A stretch of 64,000 bases of DNA from Alistipes sp. CAG:514 (lineage in GTDB: Bacteria; Bacteroidota; Bacteroidia; Bacteroidales; UBA932), in NCBI GenBank assembly GCA_000431015.1, contig HF986015.1, positions 4,271-68,270 on the forward strand, written 5' to 3'. Every line of letters begins with the position of its first letter. Position 1 is the stretch's first letter. Both the position numbers and the translations under genes were made by a program. Under the pieces are notes generated by a model that saw nothing but the letters and a program-made list of their open reading frames with translations, was not told where the DNA came from and made no database searches. Below are positions 36,618 to 45,698 of the stretch, piece after piece.

Positions 36618-37589
36618 ATGCAAATGGAACACAGAATGGAATTGTTTGCATGCAGAGCCTCCAAAGACTTCGCATGCAAGGTTGTTGACGAGCTGAATGT
36701 CATCGGGATCCAGACCGGCGAGAAGTACCATCTCGGAGCCTCCGAGGTAACCCAGTTCAGCGACGGAGAATTCGTGCCTTCTTTCACGGACAGTGTCAGA
36801 GGCGCCACATTGTTCGTCGTTCAATCCACTTTTCCTCCCACAGAGAATCTGATGGAGCTTCTTCTGACCATCGACGCGGCCAAGAGAGCATCCGCCGACA
36901 AGGTCATCGCCGTGATGCCGTACTTCGGATGGGCCAGGCAGGACCGTAAGGACAAGCCCCGCGTGTCGATCGGAGCGAAGCTTGTGGCGAACCTCCTGAC
37001 GGCAGCCGGCGTGGACAGGATCATGACCTGCGACCTTCACGCCGACCAGATCCAAGGATTCTTCGATCTGCCTGTGGACCACATCTATGCCAGCAAGGTG
37101 TTCATTCCTTACCTGAAATCCCTGAACATCGAGAACCTTGCCATCGCCGCCCCTGACATGGGTGGAGCCAAGAGGGCCAACGCCTACGCCAAAGAGCTGG
37201 CCTGTCCTGTCATCATCTGCCACAAGTCACGCGAGAAAGCCAATGTGGTGGCCTCCATCACCGCCATCGGAGAGGTCGAGGGGAAGAACGTCGTGATCGT
37301 CGATGACCTCATCGACACGGCGGGAACCTTGGTGAAAGCGGCGGAGGTGCTGATGGACAAAGGCGCCGCGAGCGTAAGGGCCTGCGCCACACACGCCGTG
37401 CTTTCCGGCCCGGCCTACGACAGGATCAACAACTCCTGCCTTAAGGAAGTGTTTGTCACAGACACCATTCCTCTCAAGGAAGGAGCCGACACCTCAAAGA
37501 TCAAGGTAGTGTCAATGGCGGAGACATTCGCCGCCATCATCCGCAAGGTCTACAACTACCAGCCTATCAGTACGGAATTCATCTTCTAG
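36618..37589 (+). CDS. prs: Ribose-phosphate pyrophosphokinase
   Basis: Makes PRPP from ribose 5-phosphate and ATP for nucleotide, histidine and tryptophan synthesis. The product is 323 residues from 36618; in-frame ATGs at 36624 and 36636 could also be used. The ATP-binding loop region FGWARQDRKDKPR, the catalytic DLHADQIQGFFD and the PRPP loop VVIVDDLIDTAGTL are intact. Followed after 4 bp by a small membrane protein gene. Confidence 0.94.
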   Translation: MQMEHRMELFACRASKDFACKVVDELNVIGIQTGEKYHLGASEVTQFSDGEFVPSFTDSVRGATLFVVQSTFPPTENLMELLLTIDAAKRASADKVIAVMPYFGWARQDRKDKPRVSIGAKLVANLLTAAGVDRIMTCDLHADQIQGFFDLPVDHIYASKVFIPYLKSLNIENLAIAAPDMGGAKRANAYAKELACPVIICHKSREKANVVASITAIGEVEGKNVVIVDDLIDTAGTLVKAAEVLMDKGAASVRACATHAVLSGPAYDRINNSCLKEVFVTDTIPLKEGADTSKIKVVSMAETFAAIIRKVYNYQPISTEFIF

Positions 37590-37593
37590 AAAA

Positions 37594-37884
37594 ATGATAA
37601 TCAAGACAGTTCTGGCTGCGGCTATCCTACTGGGAATAGGAGTCTTAGGAATGTGCTTCAACATCATATTCCGAAAGAACGGCAAGTTCCCGGAGACGGA
37701 GGTAAGCCGCAACGAGAACATGCGCAAGTTGGGAATCAAATGCATGGGGGAGCTTGACGAGGAGATCTTCTCGAAAAAGAAGGTCAGCAGGAGCTCCTCC
37801 TGCACCGGTTCCTATAGTGAGGCCTGCGAGGGATGCGGCTTCTTTGAATATGAGTTCGGCGGGAAAAAGCCGAAACGCAAGTGA
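37594..37884 (+). CDS. Small cysteine-containing membrane-anchored protein
   Basis: A 96-residue protein with one N-terminal transmembrane helix (about 2-22, IIKTVLAAAILLGIGVLGMC), a basic linker with the conserved-looking NENMRKLGIKCMG and a C-terminal cysteine cluster SSCTGSYSEACEGCGF. Similar short proteins occur across Bacteroidales; I know no function. The cysteines could bind a metal or cluster. It resembles NqrM only in size and layout and lacks its CxCGR end, so that name is not used. Likely cotranscribed with prs. Confidence 0.75.
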   Translation: MIIKTVLAAAILLGIGVLGMCFNIIFRKNGKFPETEVSRNENMRKLGIKCMGELDEEIFSKKKVSRSSSCTGSYSEACEGCGFFEYEFGGKKPKRK

Positions 37885-37962
37885 CGATGGCCGGCAATGG
37901 CCGTTATGTTTGAGACAACACATTAGCATTCAGGTAATTGCCTACCTGCAAGAGATTAAGTT

Positions 37963-39273
37963 ATGAGTTTGGTAGCTATAGTGGGGCGCCCTAACGTTGG
38001 CAAATCCACACTTTTCAACAGACTTGTCGGAATGCGTCAAGCCATCGTTGACGAGACCGCCGGCGTGACAAGAGACCGCCACTACGGCAGATGCGACTGG
38101 TGCGGCAAGGAATTCTCCGTGGTGGACACAGGAGGTTGGACGACCAATTCGGACGACGTGTTCGAGGAGGCCATCCGCAAACAGGTGGTGATCGCCATAG
38201 AGGAAGCCGATGTGATAATATTCATGGTGGAGGCAGCGGCCGGCATCACCGACTACGATGCGGAGATCGCAGACATCCTGCGGCGCAGCAAGAAGCCTGT
38301 CGTGCTGTGTGTCAACAAGGTGGACTCCGGCGAGAAGATGTTCGACGCCTATCAGTTCTATTCTTTGGGGCTCGGGGAGATCTGGGCGACATCAGCCGCC
38401 AACGGAAGCGGCACGGGCGACCTGATGGACGAGGTGCTGAGGTTGCTTCCCGAAGAGAAAGCCGGTCAGGACGACGACCGCCCTGACCTTCCTCACATCA
38501 CGATTGTCGGAAAGCCGAACGTCGGCAAATCATCGCTGACCAATGCACTCCTCGGAGAGGAGAGGAACATCGTGACACCGGTAGCAGGCACAACAAGAGA
38601 CTCTATCTCAACTCTTTACAACAAGTTCGGACACGAATTCATGCTCGTTGACACCGCCGGTATGAGAAGAAAGGCCAAGGTCAATGAAGACCTTGAGTTC
38701 TATTCCGTGATGCGCTCCATCAGAGCCATCGAGCATTCGGATGTCTGCATCCTTATGATCGATGCCAATTCAGGCATGGAGGCCCAGGACATGAGCATCT
38801 TCAACCTCATAGTGCGCAACCGCAAGGCATGCGTGCTGGTGGTCAACAAATGGGATCTGTTCATCAAGGACAGCAACACGATGAAGGAATATGAAAAGGC
38901 GCTCCGCCGCCGCATAGCTCCTTTCGACGACGTGCCGATCATATTCACATCCGTGACGAGGAAACAGAGGATCATGGACGTGCTGGACGAGGCCGAGCAC
39001 GTCTACGAGAACTACTCGCGCAAGCTCTCCACGGCAAGGCTCAACGAGGCCATGCTGCCGGAGATCGAGAACTACCCGCCGCCGGCATGGAAAGGCAAGT
39101 ACGTGAAGATCAAGTACGTGACGCAACTGCCTACCCGGTTCCCGGCCTTCGCGTTCTTCTGCAATCTGCCACAGTACGTCAAGGAGCCGTACAAGAGATT
39201 CCTTGAGAACAAGCTGAGGGAGCATTTCGACCTTCACGGATGCCCCGTGCAGGTCTTCATGAGAGCTAAATAG
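37963..39273 (+). CDS. der: Ribosome-associated GTPase Der (EngA)
   Basis: A double-GTPase of 436 residues for large-subunit assembly. The first G domain starts GRPNVGKSTLFNRL (8-21) with DTGGW and NKVD; the second has GKPNVGKSSLTNALL, DTAGMRR and NKWD. A KH-like domain ends the protein. ATG at 37963, about 80 bp after the preceding gene, which suggests its own promoter, though no TAnnTTTG box is obvious. Confidence 0.95.
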   Translation: MSLVAIVGRPNVGKSTLFNRLVGMRQAIVDETAGVTRDRHYGRCDWCGKEFSVVDTGGWTTNSDDVFEEAIRKQVVIAIEEADVIIFMVEAAAGITDYDAEIADILRRSKKPVVLCVNKVDSGEKMFDAYQFYSLGLGEIWATSAANGSGTGDLMDEVLRLLPEEKAGQDDDRPDLPHITIVGKPNVGKSSLTNALLGEERNIVTPVAGTTRDSISTLYNKFGHEFMLVDTAGMRRKAKVNEDLEFYSVMRSIRAIEHSDVCILMIDANSGMEAQDMSIFNLIVRNRKACVLVVNKWDLFIKDSNTMKEYEKALRRRIAPFDDVPIIFTSVTRKQRIMDVLDEAEHVYENYSRKLSTARLNEAMLPEIENYPPPAWKGKYVKIKYVTQLPTRFPAFAFFCNLPQYVKEPYKRFLENKLREHFDLHGCPVQVFMRAK

Positions 39274-39283
39274 TTGACCTCCA

Positions 39284-39934
39284 ATGCTGCTGGAAATTCT
39301 GAAAGCGTTCATCATCGGCATCTGCGCATCGGCTCCGCTCGGGCCGGTGGCGATTCTTGTGCTTCAGAGAACCATCTGCTACGGGCAGAAGGCCGGCTTC
39401 GCGACAGGGCTTGGAGCCTCGCTCGTGGACACCGCCTACGCCATCATCTCGATCTTTGCCTGGGCGTTCGCGCAGAATTTCATAAACACCTACGAATCAA
39501 TCATATTCCTAATCGGCGGTCCCGTAATCGCCCTATTGGGATATTCAATGGCATTCAAGGATCCGTTCAGGAAGATGGAGCCGGGAGATGACAAGGCCAT
39601 GACGCGCGGAGCCTCGCCTAAGGATTTTCTGCAGGCTGTCGCCACGACAGTCTCCAACCCTGGGGCGATTCTGGTGATGTTCGCCCTGTTCGCCTTCTTC
39701 CAGGTGGACGTGTCAGACAGGAGCTTCAGAATCTATCCTATAATCCTCGCGGTCGCCGGAGGATCCATCGCCTACTGGCTCTTCTTCTCATGGTTCTTCA
39801 GCAGGTGGAGGAAGGCGTTCGACATGAGGAAGATCATGTGGATGAACAGGATAGCGGGCATCATCATCATCATAGTAGGACTTGCACTGATAGGAGAGGG
39901 AGCATTCGACCTCTTCTTCAAAGGCGGAAAATAA
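39284..39934 (+). CDS. LysE-family transporter
   Basis: A 216-residue membrane protein with about six hydrophobic helices. The family start MLLEILKAFIIGICASAPLG and the following GPVAILVLQRTICYGQKAG and TGLGASLVDTAYA mark it as a LysE/RhtB-type exporter of amino acids or related metabolites. The substrate cannot be inferred. The ATG is 10 bp after der and 3 bp separate it from the PASTA gene, so the three plus rluD may form one operon. Confidence 0.85.
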   Translation: MLLEILKAFIIGICASAPLGPVAILVLQRTICYGQKAGFATGLGASLVDTAYAIISIFAWAFAQNFINTYESIIFLIGGPVIALLGYSMAFKDPFRKMEPGDDKAMTRGASPKDFLQAVATTVSNPGAILVMFALFAFFQVDVSDRSFRIYPIILAVAGGSIAYWLFFSWFFSRWRKAFDMRKIMWMNRIAGIIIIIVGLALIGEGAFDLFFKGGK

Positions 39935-39937
39935 CAC

Positions 39938-40735
39938 ATGAACATTATGGAAGGCAAATCTGATAAAAACAGTTCAACAGGAAAGTGGATCGTGAGAAAC
40001 ATCATCCTCGCGGTGGCGTTCTTCACGGTTCTCATACTCGTCAACTCACTCTTGCTGAGAACGATAACCAACCACAACAAGACCATCGAGGTGCCGGACT
40101 TTACAAGCCTCAAAGTTAGCGAGGCGAAACGTGAGGCCTCAAGGCTGAATCTGAGAATCGAGGTCACCGACTCCATTTTCGTAAGAAAGATGGAGAGAGG
40201 AGCCGTCTACAGCCAGAATCCAAAGGCCGGGGCAAGAGTCAAGAAAGGCAGGAGAATCCTTCTGACAATCAACGCCATGAACGCCAAGAAGGTAAGCATG
40301 CCAAACCTTGTCGGCTACTCAATGCGCCAGGCCAAGGCGGAACTCAATTCCCGCGGCCTCTCGCTCGGGAAACTCATCTACGTCAGCGACATCGCCACGA
40401 ACAACGTGCTCAAGCAGATCTACAGGAACAGGGAGATCAGGCCGGGCAGACAGATCGAGACCGGATCGGAGATCGACCTTGAGGTCGGACTGAATCCGGA
40501 GGAGAGCCTGACCTATGTCCCGAATGTCAAAGGTCTGAAATACCTAAGGGCTGTCGATGCCGTTCATGACAACTCGCTGAACATCAACCGCTTGATCTTC
40601 GACAAGAGTGTCAGGAACTACAGCGACTCTCTGAACGCGTCCGTGACGAGGCAGGTTCCTGAGGCCAATGGCAATCCGACATTCATGGGCACAGATGTCA
40701 CCCTGTACCTTTCATTGGACAAGAAAGACGAATAA
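39938..40735 (+). CDS. PASTA-domain membrane protein
   Basis: A 265-residue single-pass protein. A cytoplasmic tail and transmembrane helix (about 20-45; IILAVAFFTVLILVNSLLLR) lead to three extracytoplasmic PASTA repeats, e.g. VPDFTSLKVSEAKREASRLN, MPNLVGYSMRQAKAELNSRG and VPNVKGLKYLRAVDAVHDN. PASTA domains bind peptidoglycan stem peptides or anchor division proteins. No kinase or transpeptidase domain is attached, as usual for the Bacteroidetes version. An alternative ATG is at 39947. The next gene starts 1 bp after the stop. Confidence 0.88.
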   Translation: MNIMEGKSDKNSSTGKWIVRNIILAVAFFTVLILVNSLLLRTITNHNKTIEVPDFTSLKVSEAKREASRLNLRIEVTDSIFVRKMERGAVYSQNPKAGARVKKGRRILLTINAMNAKKVSMPNLVGYSMRQAKAELNSRGLSLGKLIYVSDIATNNVLKQIYRNREIRPGRQIETGSEIDLEVGLNPEESLTYVPNVKGLKYLRAVDAVHDNSLNINRLIFDKSVRNYSDSLNASVTRQVPEANGNPTFMGTDVTLYLSLDKKDE

Positions 40736-40736
40736 C

Positions 40737-41813
40737 GTGGACGAGGAGAGACTTTACAACGACCAGGAGGAAAGTGTCGAGGACGAGGAGCAGGGAATGT
40801 TCGAGCATTTCCGGCTCAATGTGGATGTCGGGCAGACCCCGATGCGCGTAGACAAGTACATGGCCACCCATCTGGAGGACACTTCAAGGCATAGGGTGCA
40901 ATGCGCCATCAAGGAAGGCTACGTGAGGGTGAACGACAAGGTCGCCAAGGCGAACCTGATCATCCGCCCGGGAGATGTGATCCGCTTCGTGATGCCGTAC
41001 CGCCGCCGCGGCCTTGAGATCCTGCCGCAGGACATTCCATTGAACATCGTCTACGAGGACAACGACCTCCTCGTTGTCAACAAGGCCGCCGGAATGGTCG
41101 TGCATCCCGGCCACGGTCACTTCGAGGGGACGCTCGTCAACGCACTCTCCTATCATTTAGGAATATCCCAGGGTCCTGAGGCCGCCGACGAGCGGATGGG
41201 AATCCTTGTTCACCGGATCGACAAGGACACATCCGGTCTTCTTGTCGTTGCGAAGAACGACGAGACGCAGCTGGATCTCGCCCGCCAGTTCTTCGAGCAC
41301 TCCATTGAGAGGCGGTACGTCGCTGTGGTCTGGGGCAACATCAAGGAAAACGAGGGGACGATTGACGGCAACATCGGACGCGACCCCAACGACAGGCTTC
41401 GTTTCAAGGTCTATGCCGGTGATGATGAGCGCGGCAAGCACGCCGTGACACACTATAAGGTGCTTGAAAGATTTGGCTATGTGACGGTTGTCGAGTGTAG
41501 GCTGGAAACCGGGCGCACGCACCAGATCAGGGTTCACATGAGCTACATCGGGCATCCGCTGTTCAATGACGAACGCTACGGGGGGGCGGAGATCCGCAAG
41601 GGTACCATCTACGCCAAGTACCGCCAGTTCATCCAGAACTGCTTCGAGATCTGTCCACGGCAGGCTCTTCACGCCAAGACCCTCGGCTTCGTCCACCCCG
41701 GCACCGATAAATGGATCCAGTTCGATTCTCAGCTTCCGGAAGACATGACCGCCATGATCGACAAATGGCGCAAGTATGTCAATTTTGTCGGGATGGAAGA
41801 GGAGGAGGAATAG
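40737..41813 (+). CDS. RluD-family 23S rRNA pseudouridine synthase
   Basis: A pseudouridine synthase of the RluA/RluD family with an N-terminal S4 RNA-binding domain (VDKYMATHLEDTSRHRVQCA) and the catalytic aspartate in HRIDKDTSGLLVVAKN. From the GTG at 40737, 1 bp after the PASTA stop, it has 358 residues with an acidic leader; the ATG at 40797 (338 residues) is an alternative. The open frame runs upstream into the PASTA gene, but that part is a shadow. In most Bacteroidetes this gene follows the PASTA gene. Confidence 0.9.
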   Translation: MDEERLYNDQEESVEDEEQGMFEHFRLNVDVGQTPMRVDKYMATHLEDTSRHRVQCAIKEGYVRVNDKVAKANLIIRPGDVIRFVMPYRRRGLEILPQDIPLNIVYEDNDLLVVNKAAGMVVHPGHGHFEGTLVNALSYHLGISQGPEAADERMGILVHRIDKDTSGLLVVAKNDETQLDLARQFFEHSIERRYVAVVWGNIKENEGTIDGNIGRDPNDRLRFKVYAGDDERGKHAVTHYKVLERFGYVTVVECRLETGRTHQIRVHMSYIGHPLFNDERYGGAEIRKGTIYAKYRQFIQNCFEICPRQALHAKTLGFVHPGTDKWIQFDSQLPEDMTAMIDKWRKYVNFVGMEEEEE

Positions 41814-41826
41814 CCTTGAATATTAC

Positions 41827-41899
41827 TACGGGCGGACTGCCAGAATAAAAACGGCTGAACGGACAGAACAGAAATACGGGCGGACTGCCAGAATAAAAA
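41827..41899 (+). repeat. 25 bp direct repeat, 48 bp apart
   Basis: The 25 bp word beginning TACGGGCGGACTGCCAGAAT occurs exactly at 41827-41851 and again at 41875-41899. The second copy continues into the 5' arm of the long hairpin at 41887. Confidence 0.9.
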
Positions 41900-41956
41900 A
41901 AGAAAATTCAGAATTTTGCACGTTATCAAAATTCTGAATTTTATTTTTATTCTGGC
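41887..41956. terminator. Very long inverted repeat, probable bidirectional terminator
   Basis: Arms 41887-41918 and 41927-41956 pair over about 30 bp (GCCAGAATAAAAA... with ...TTTTTATTCTGGC; inner CAGAATTTTG/CAAAATTCTG perfect) around an 8 nt loop. It lies between the convergent rluD-like and beta-barrel genes and has T-rich flanks on both strands. Confidence 0.8.
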
Positions 41957-42027
41957 TGTTGGGCTTTTTTAACACGCCCTACCATATTTTAGGAATCCTT
42001 AGATTAAGTAATCCTTATCAAATAGAA

Positions 42028-45003
42028 CTACATTCTGTGAGGAGGGCCCATCGGACCAGGGCCTGGACCGCCGGGGCCGTGTCCCATACGACCGCCGGAC
42101 TTGCCGCCGAAGTTGCCGAAACGGTAGGTCAGGGAAACGACGATGTAGCGGCCGAGGGTGTTGTTCAAGGTCTCGGTGTGGTAGTTGGACGAATCGGAGA
42201 TGGACAGGTTCTTGGCTTGGTCAAGGATGTCGTAGGCGTTCAGGGCAAGAGTGAACTTATTCTTGAACAAGAGTTTGGTGATCTTGGCATTCAGGATCAG
42301 CTGTGTTCCCTGGTCGGTGGTGAAGCCGTTGTACCAGTTGTAGTTGCCGTCAGCTACTATGCCCAGGCCTCCGGGAACGGTCCAGTTCATCGAGGCGTTC
42401 ACCTGATTGCTCCATGTCATGTTCGTGGACTGGTTGGCGATCGTGTACCAGGATTTTGACATCCTGGTTCTGGCTCCTGCGGTAAGCTCCACAATGTCAT
42501 TGCGGTAGGTCAGGCGGAACCTCTCTGTCAGGCCTACTGTCTGGAGTTTGTTCAGAGTGAAGTCGAGAGAGTGGAAGTCCTCAAGGAACTTGTCGGCGAG
42601 GAAGTTCTCAGCATTGTAGTTGTCACCCTCATAATAAGCGCTCATGTCGAAGCTGGAGGAGCCGACATAGGATGAGGACCTTGAATAGCTTGCCCTCGTC
42701 ATGTTGAATATGCTGAAGTTCGACTTCGCGATCGGGGTGTTCAGCATGATGCGGAAACTTCCGTTGTAGGAGTCCTTGCCGTTGACCGGGATGGAATACT
42801 GCACACCGTTGGTGCCGTACCACTGGGCGTTGACGATAGGGGTCTTCACGATGCCGCCATTGATGCCGGCGTTGACCGAGAGGAACGTCTTCTTGTTCGT
42901 GTGACGGAAATCGCTTCTGAAATCGTGGTTGAAATAAGGCTTGAGGTACATGTTACCGAACGACACGCTAAGTGGGTTGGTGTTGTCCGGCACCCTCATC
43001 AGCTGGCTGACCGACGGCTGCTGCGAGCGTCCGAAATAGAAACCACGGACATTCGTGTTGTCATCGATATCGTACCAAAGCATCGCCTGCGGAGACCAGT
43101 TCAGCACGTGGCTGTCGTAGGTGTCATAGCCGCTGGTCTCGTTGTGAGTGTCGGTAGGGTTGGCGCTCACACCCGCCTGCGCGCGGAGCTTGTCCTTCTG
43201 GTAGACGAAGTTGGCGCCGACTCTCTGATTGACATAGCGGTTGATGATCTCGCTGGAATAGACGCTGTTGGCGACCTCGCCAAGAGGATTGTATGCCAGA
43301 TTGGACGCGCTGAAATCCTCCACGGTCCCACTGTCGAAGGTGTTCTTTCTGGAAGAAGTCCTGTTCCAGGAAGCCTCGTAGTTGGCCTCGACAAAGAAAC
43401 CTTTGCCCAACGGCTCTGTATAAGTGAGACGACCACTCAAAGACTTTGTGTCCTGATTCTGATTGTAACGCTGGTTGATGATGGAGTCGGACGGAGTCTC
43501 AAACTCATCGAACGTCCTCGTCAGCGACTGGTTGAAGCCGTTGGTCTCGTTGCCGCTGAAACTGTAGCGGGCGTTGAACGACAGTGTCCTTCCGGCCTTG
43601 CCGAGTTTCTGCCGGAAGAGGAAGAATCCGTTTGTCCTCCAGTTGTCGTTGGAGCCGGTGTTGCTTGTAAAACCGTCATTTGTCCTGGAAGTAACGCCTC
43701 CGCGCTCCGTCAACGTCGAGAACTCCGAGATTTCGTTGAAGTCTCCCTGGCCGAAACTAACCTGAGGCTGGAAGAGAATCGAAGTGTTCTCCGAGAACTT
43801 GTGCTCAAGACGGACTCCGAAACGATGACCGTCAGAGTTGGTTGTGTTGGAACCTTTATTATTATAGATGAGATTGTGGTCGTCAAGGTAGGTGATCTTC
43901 TTACTCTCCTCCTCAACGTAGGTCTCGTTGTTGTTATACAGATAGTTGCCACCGAGATCCATCTTGCCGTCGAACAAAGACGTGTTACCGTTCAGACCTC
44001 CCATCCAGGAAGTCGTTATACCATTGCCGGGACCCCAGCCACGGCTGCCGCGACCCATGCCGCCTCCGCCTCCGCGCATTCCCTGCATCATACTTCCGGC
44101 CAGATCATTGAATCCGCGGTTGTTGGTGTTGTTACCGTTTAGGACGACACTGAGCTGGTTCTTGTCCGTGAACCGACCCAGGAAGCCGGCACCCTGGTAG
44201 CGCCAGTCACCGTTCCCGGTAGACAGCTCGGATCCGGAGACCTGCTTGCGCACATCGTGACCTGCACCTGCCATCACGTTACCGAACAGACCGTTCATCA
44301 TCCCCTTCTGGATGGAAAGGTCGATGATTGTCTCATCATTGCCGTCATCGATGCCGGTGAACTCCGCCTGCTCGGACTTCTTCTCCACGACCTTCACCTT
44401 GTCGATGATCTTCGCGGGAATATTCTTGGACGCAAGCTGTGGGTCGTCAAGGAAGAAGGTCTTGCCGTCGATCGTTATCTTACTGATGGTCTGTCCGTTC
44501 GCCGTCACCGTACCGTCCTCGGACACCTCCACGCCAGGGAGTTTCTTAAGAAGATCCTCCAGCACATCGTTGTCGGTGGTCTTGAATGACGAGGCGTTAT
44601 ATTCAATGGTGTCTTTCTTTATAACAATCGGGTTGCCGGTCGCGGAGACGCTCGCCGCGTCGAGGGTCTGCTTGTCAGGATCCATATTCACCACCCCGAG
44701 GTCGAGTTTCCCCTTGACTTCGATTTCCTTGGTAACAGCCTTGTAGCCAAGAAGCTCCGCCTTCAGAACATACTTTCCGGGAGCCACCTTCTCGATGACT
44801 GCCTTTCCCTTAATGTCGCTAAGGGCGTACTTGTAGGGCTTCTGACTGCCCGGCTTCGTGAGGGACACCGTGGCAAATCCCACGGCCTCACCCGTGGAAG
44901 AGTCTGTAAGAGAAAGGGTAAGCGTGCCGCCGCTCTGGGCGAAAGCCAAAGAAAAAGCCGACACAATGCCGGCGACAAAAGTGATGAATTTCTTTAAGTT
45001 CAT
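42028..45003 (-). CDS. Outer-membrane beta-barrel receptor with carboxypeptidase-like domain
   Basis: A 991-residue TonB-receptor-like protein: signal peptide (1-22), a carboxypeptidase-regulatory-like beta-sandwich (25-110; GKAVIEKVAPGKYVLKAELLG), a plug-like domain (125-230; DVLEDLLKKLPGVEVSEDGT) and a C-terminal beta-barrel. The C-terminus ends in a Gly/Pro/Met-rich tail (GPGGPGPGPMGPP) rather than an aromatic residue, as in the Bacteroidetes 'outer membrane beta-barrel family'. No SusD partner is present; the ligand is unknown. It is downstream of serS and ruvC on the same strand but has 108 bp of its own upstream region. Confidence 0.87.
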   Translation of the reverse strand: MNLKKFITFVAGIVSAFSLAFAQSGGTLTLSLTDSSTGEAVGFATVSLTKPGSQKPYKYALSDIKGKAVIEKVAPGKYVLKAELLGYKAVTKEIEVKGKLDLGVVNMDPDKQTLDAASVSATGNPIVIKKDTIEYNASSFKTTDNDVLEDLLKKLPGVEVSEDGTVTANGQTISKITIDGKTFFLDDPQLASKNIPAKIIDKVKVVEKKSEQAEFTGIDDGNDETIIDLSIQKGMMNGLFGNVMAGAGHDVRKQVSGSELSTGNGDWRYQGAGFLGRFTDKNQLSVVLNGNNTNNRGFNDLAGSMMQGMRGGGGGMGRGSRGWGPGNGITTSWMGGLNGNTSLFDGKMDLGGNYLYNNNETYVEEESKKITYLDDHNLIYNNKGSNTTNSDGHRFGVRLEHKFSENTSILFQPQVSFGQGDFNEISEFSTLTERGGVTSRTNDGFTSNTGSNDNWRTNGFFLFRQKLGKAGRTLSFNARYSFSGNETNGFNQSLTRTFDEFETPSDSIINQRYNQNQDTKSLSGRLTYTEPLGKGFFVEANYEASWNRTSSRKNTFDSGTVEDFSASNLAYNPLGEVANSVYSSEIINRYVNQRVGANFVYQKDKLRAQAGVSANPTDTHNETSGYDTYDSHVLNWSPQAMLWYDIDDNTNVRGFYFGRSQQPSVSQLMRVPDNTNPLSVSFGNMYLKPYFNHDFRSDFRHTNKKTFLSVNAGINGGIVKTPIVNAQWYGTNGVQYSIPVNGKDSYNGSFRIMLNTPIAKSNFSIFNMTRASYSRSSSYVGSSSFDMSAYYEGDNYNAENFLADKFLEDFHSLDFTLNKLQTVGLTERFRLTYRNDIVELTAGARTRMSKSWYTIANQSTNMTWSNQVNASMNWTVPGGLGIVADGNYNWYNGFTTDQGTQLILNAKITKLLFKNKFTLALNAYDILDQAKNLSISDSSNYHTETLNNTLGRYIVVSLTYRFGNFGGKSGGRMGHGPGGPGPGPMGPPHRM

Positions 45004-45111
45004 AAGGAATACTCAACTAACTGATCAACCTAACACCTACTTTGACAGAAAAAGTCTCTCCTGGTTTAATCAGAACGGCAAATATTCCCCGAAAAGTGTT
45101 CCTGCCCAGCA

Positions 45112-45666
45112 TTATTTAACCCGATCAGGATTATCCTTGATGAACTTCTCCCAGCCGCCGGCCCCTTTTACCTTAGCCAACGGACTCGTGATCGAATAGT
45201 AATGGCATAGCGCGATGGCAAGGGCGTCGGTAGCGTCCAGATGCTCCGGCCTGAAATCCACGTCCAAGGTCTTGCGCAGCATCATGCTGACCTGCTCCTT
45301 CGAGGCGGCGCCGTTGCCCGTGATCGCCTGCTTGGCCTCCCGGGGAGCATATTCATGAACACTCGTGATGCCATATTCAAGAGCGGCAAGCATCGCCGCC
45401 CCCTGCGCGCGCCCCAGTTTGAGGATCACCTGCGCGTTTTTTCCGTAGAACGGCGACTCCAGCGCCATCTGGGTGCCGTGGTAGGTCCTGCAGACCTCGG
45501 TGACCGTGTCGTAGATCTGGCGGAGTTTTGAATATGCGTCCGCCTCCTTCCGCAGATCCAGCACGCCCATGTCCACGAACACCGGCTTCCCTCCGATGAC
45601 ATCAATGACCCCGAAGCCAAGCAGGTTGGTTCCGGGGTCGATGCCTATGATGGTTGTCTTGTCCAT
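45112..45666 (-). CDS. ruvC: Holliday junction resolvase RuvC
   Basis: A 184-residue endonuclease that cuts four-way junctions in recombination. The first catalytic aspartate is Asp10 in IIGIDPGTNLLGFGV; ALESPFYGKNAQVILKLGRA and EYAPREAKQAITGNGAA carry further conserved positions, and HLDATDALAIALCHY holds the last acidic pair. It lies 32 bp after serS on the same strand. Confidence 0.94.
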   Translation of the reverse strand: MDKTTIIGIDPGTNLLGFGVIDVIGGKPVFVDMGVLDLRKEADAYSKLRQIYDTVTEVCRTYHGTQMALESPFYGKNAQVILKLGRAQGAAMLAALEYGITSVHEYAPREAKQAITGNGAASKEQVSMMLRKTLDVDFRPEHLDATDALAIALCHYYSITSPLAKVKGAGGWEKFIKDNPDRVK

Positions 45667-45698
45667 AATATTCGTGGTCAGGACTTTATAGATGACGA

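Noticed and set aside
37594..37884. Naming the small cysteine protein NqrM
   Set aside because: Size and the N-terminal helix agree, but the conserved cysteine pattern and C-terminal CGR of NqrM are missing and no nqr genes are nearby.
42901..44142. Long antisense open frame (413 codons) opposite the beta-barrel receptor gene
   Set aside because: Composition and position fit a GC-driven shadow of the real gene. The same holds for other long antisense frames, e.g. 3429-4427, 61344-62405 and 18318-19268.
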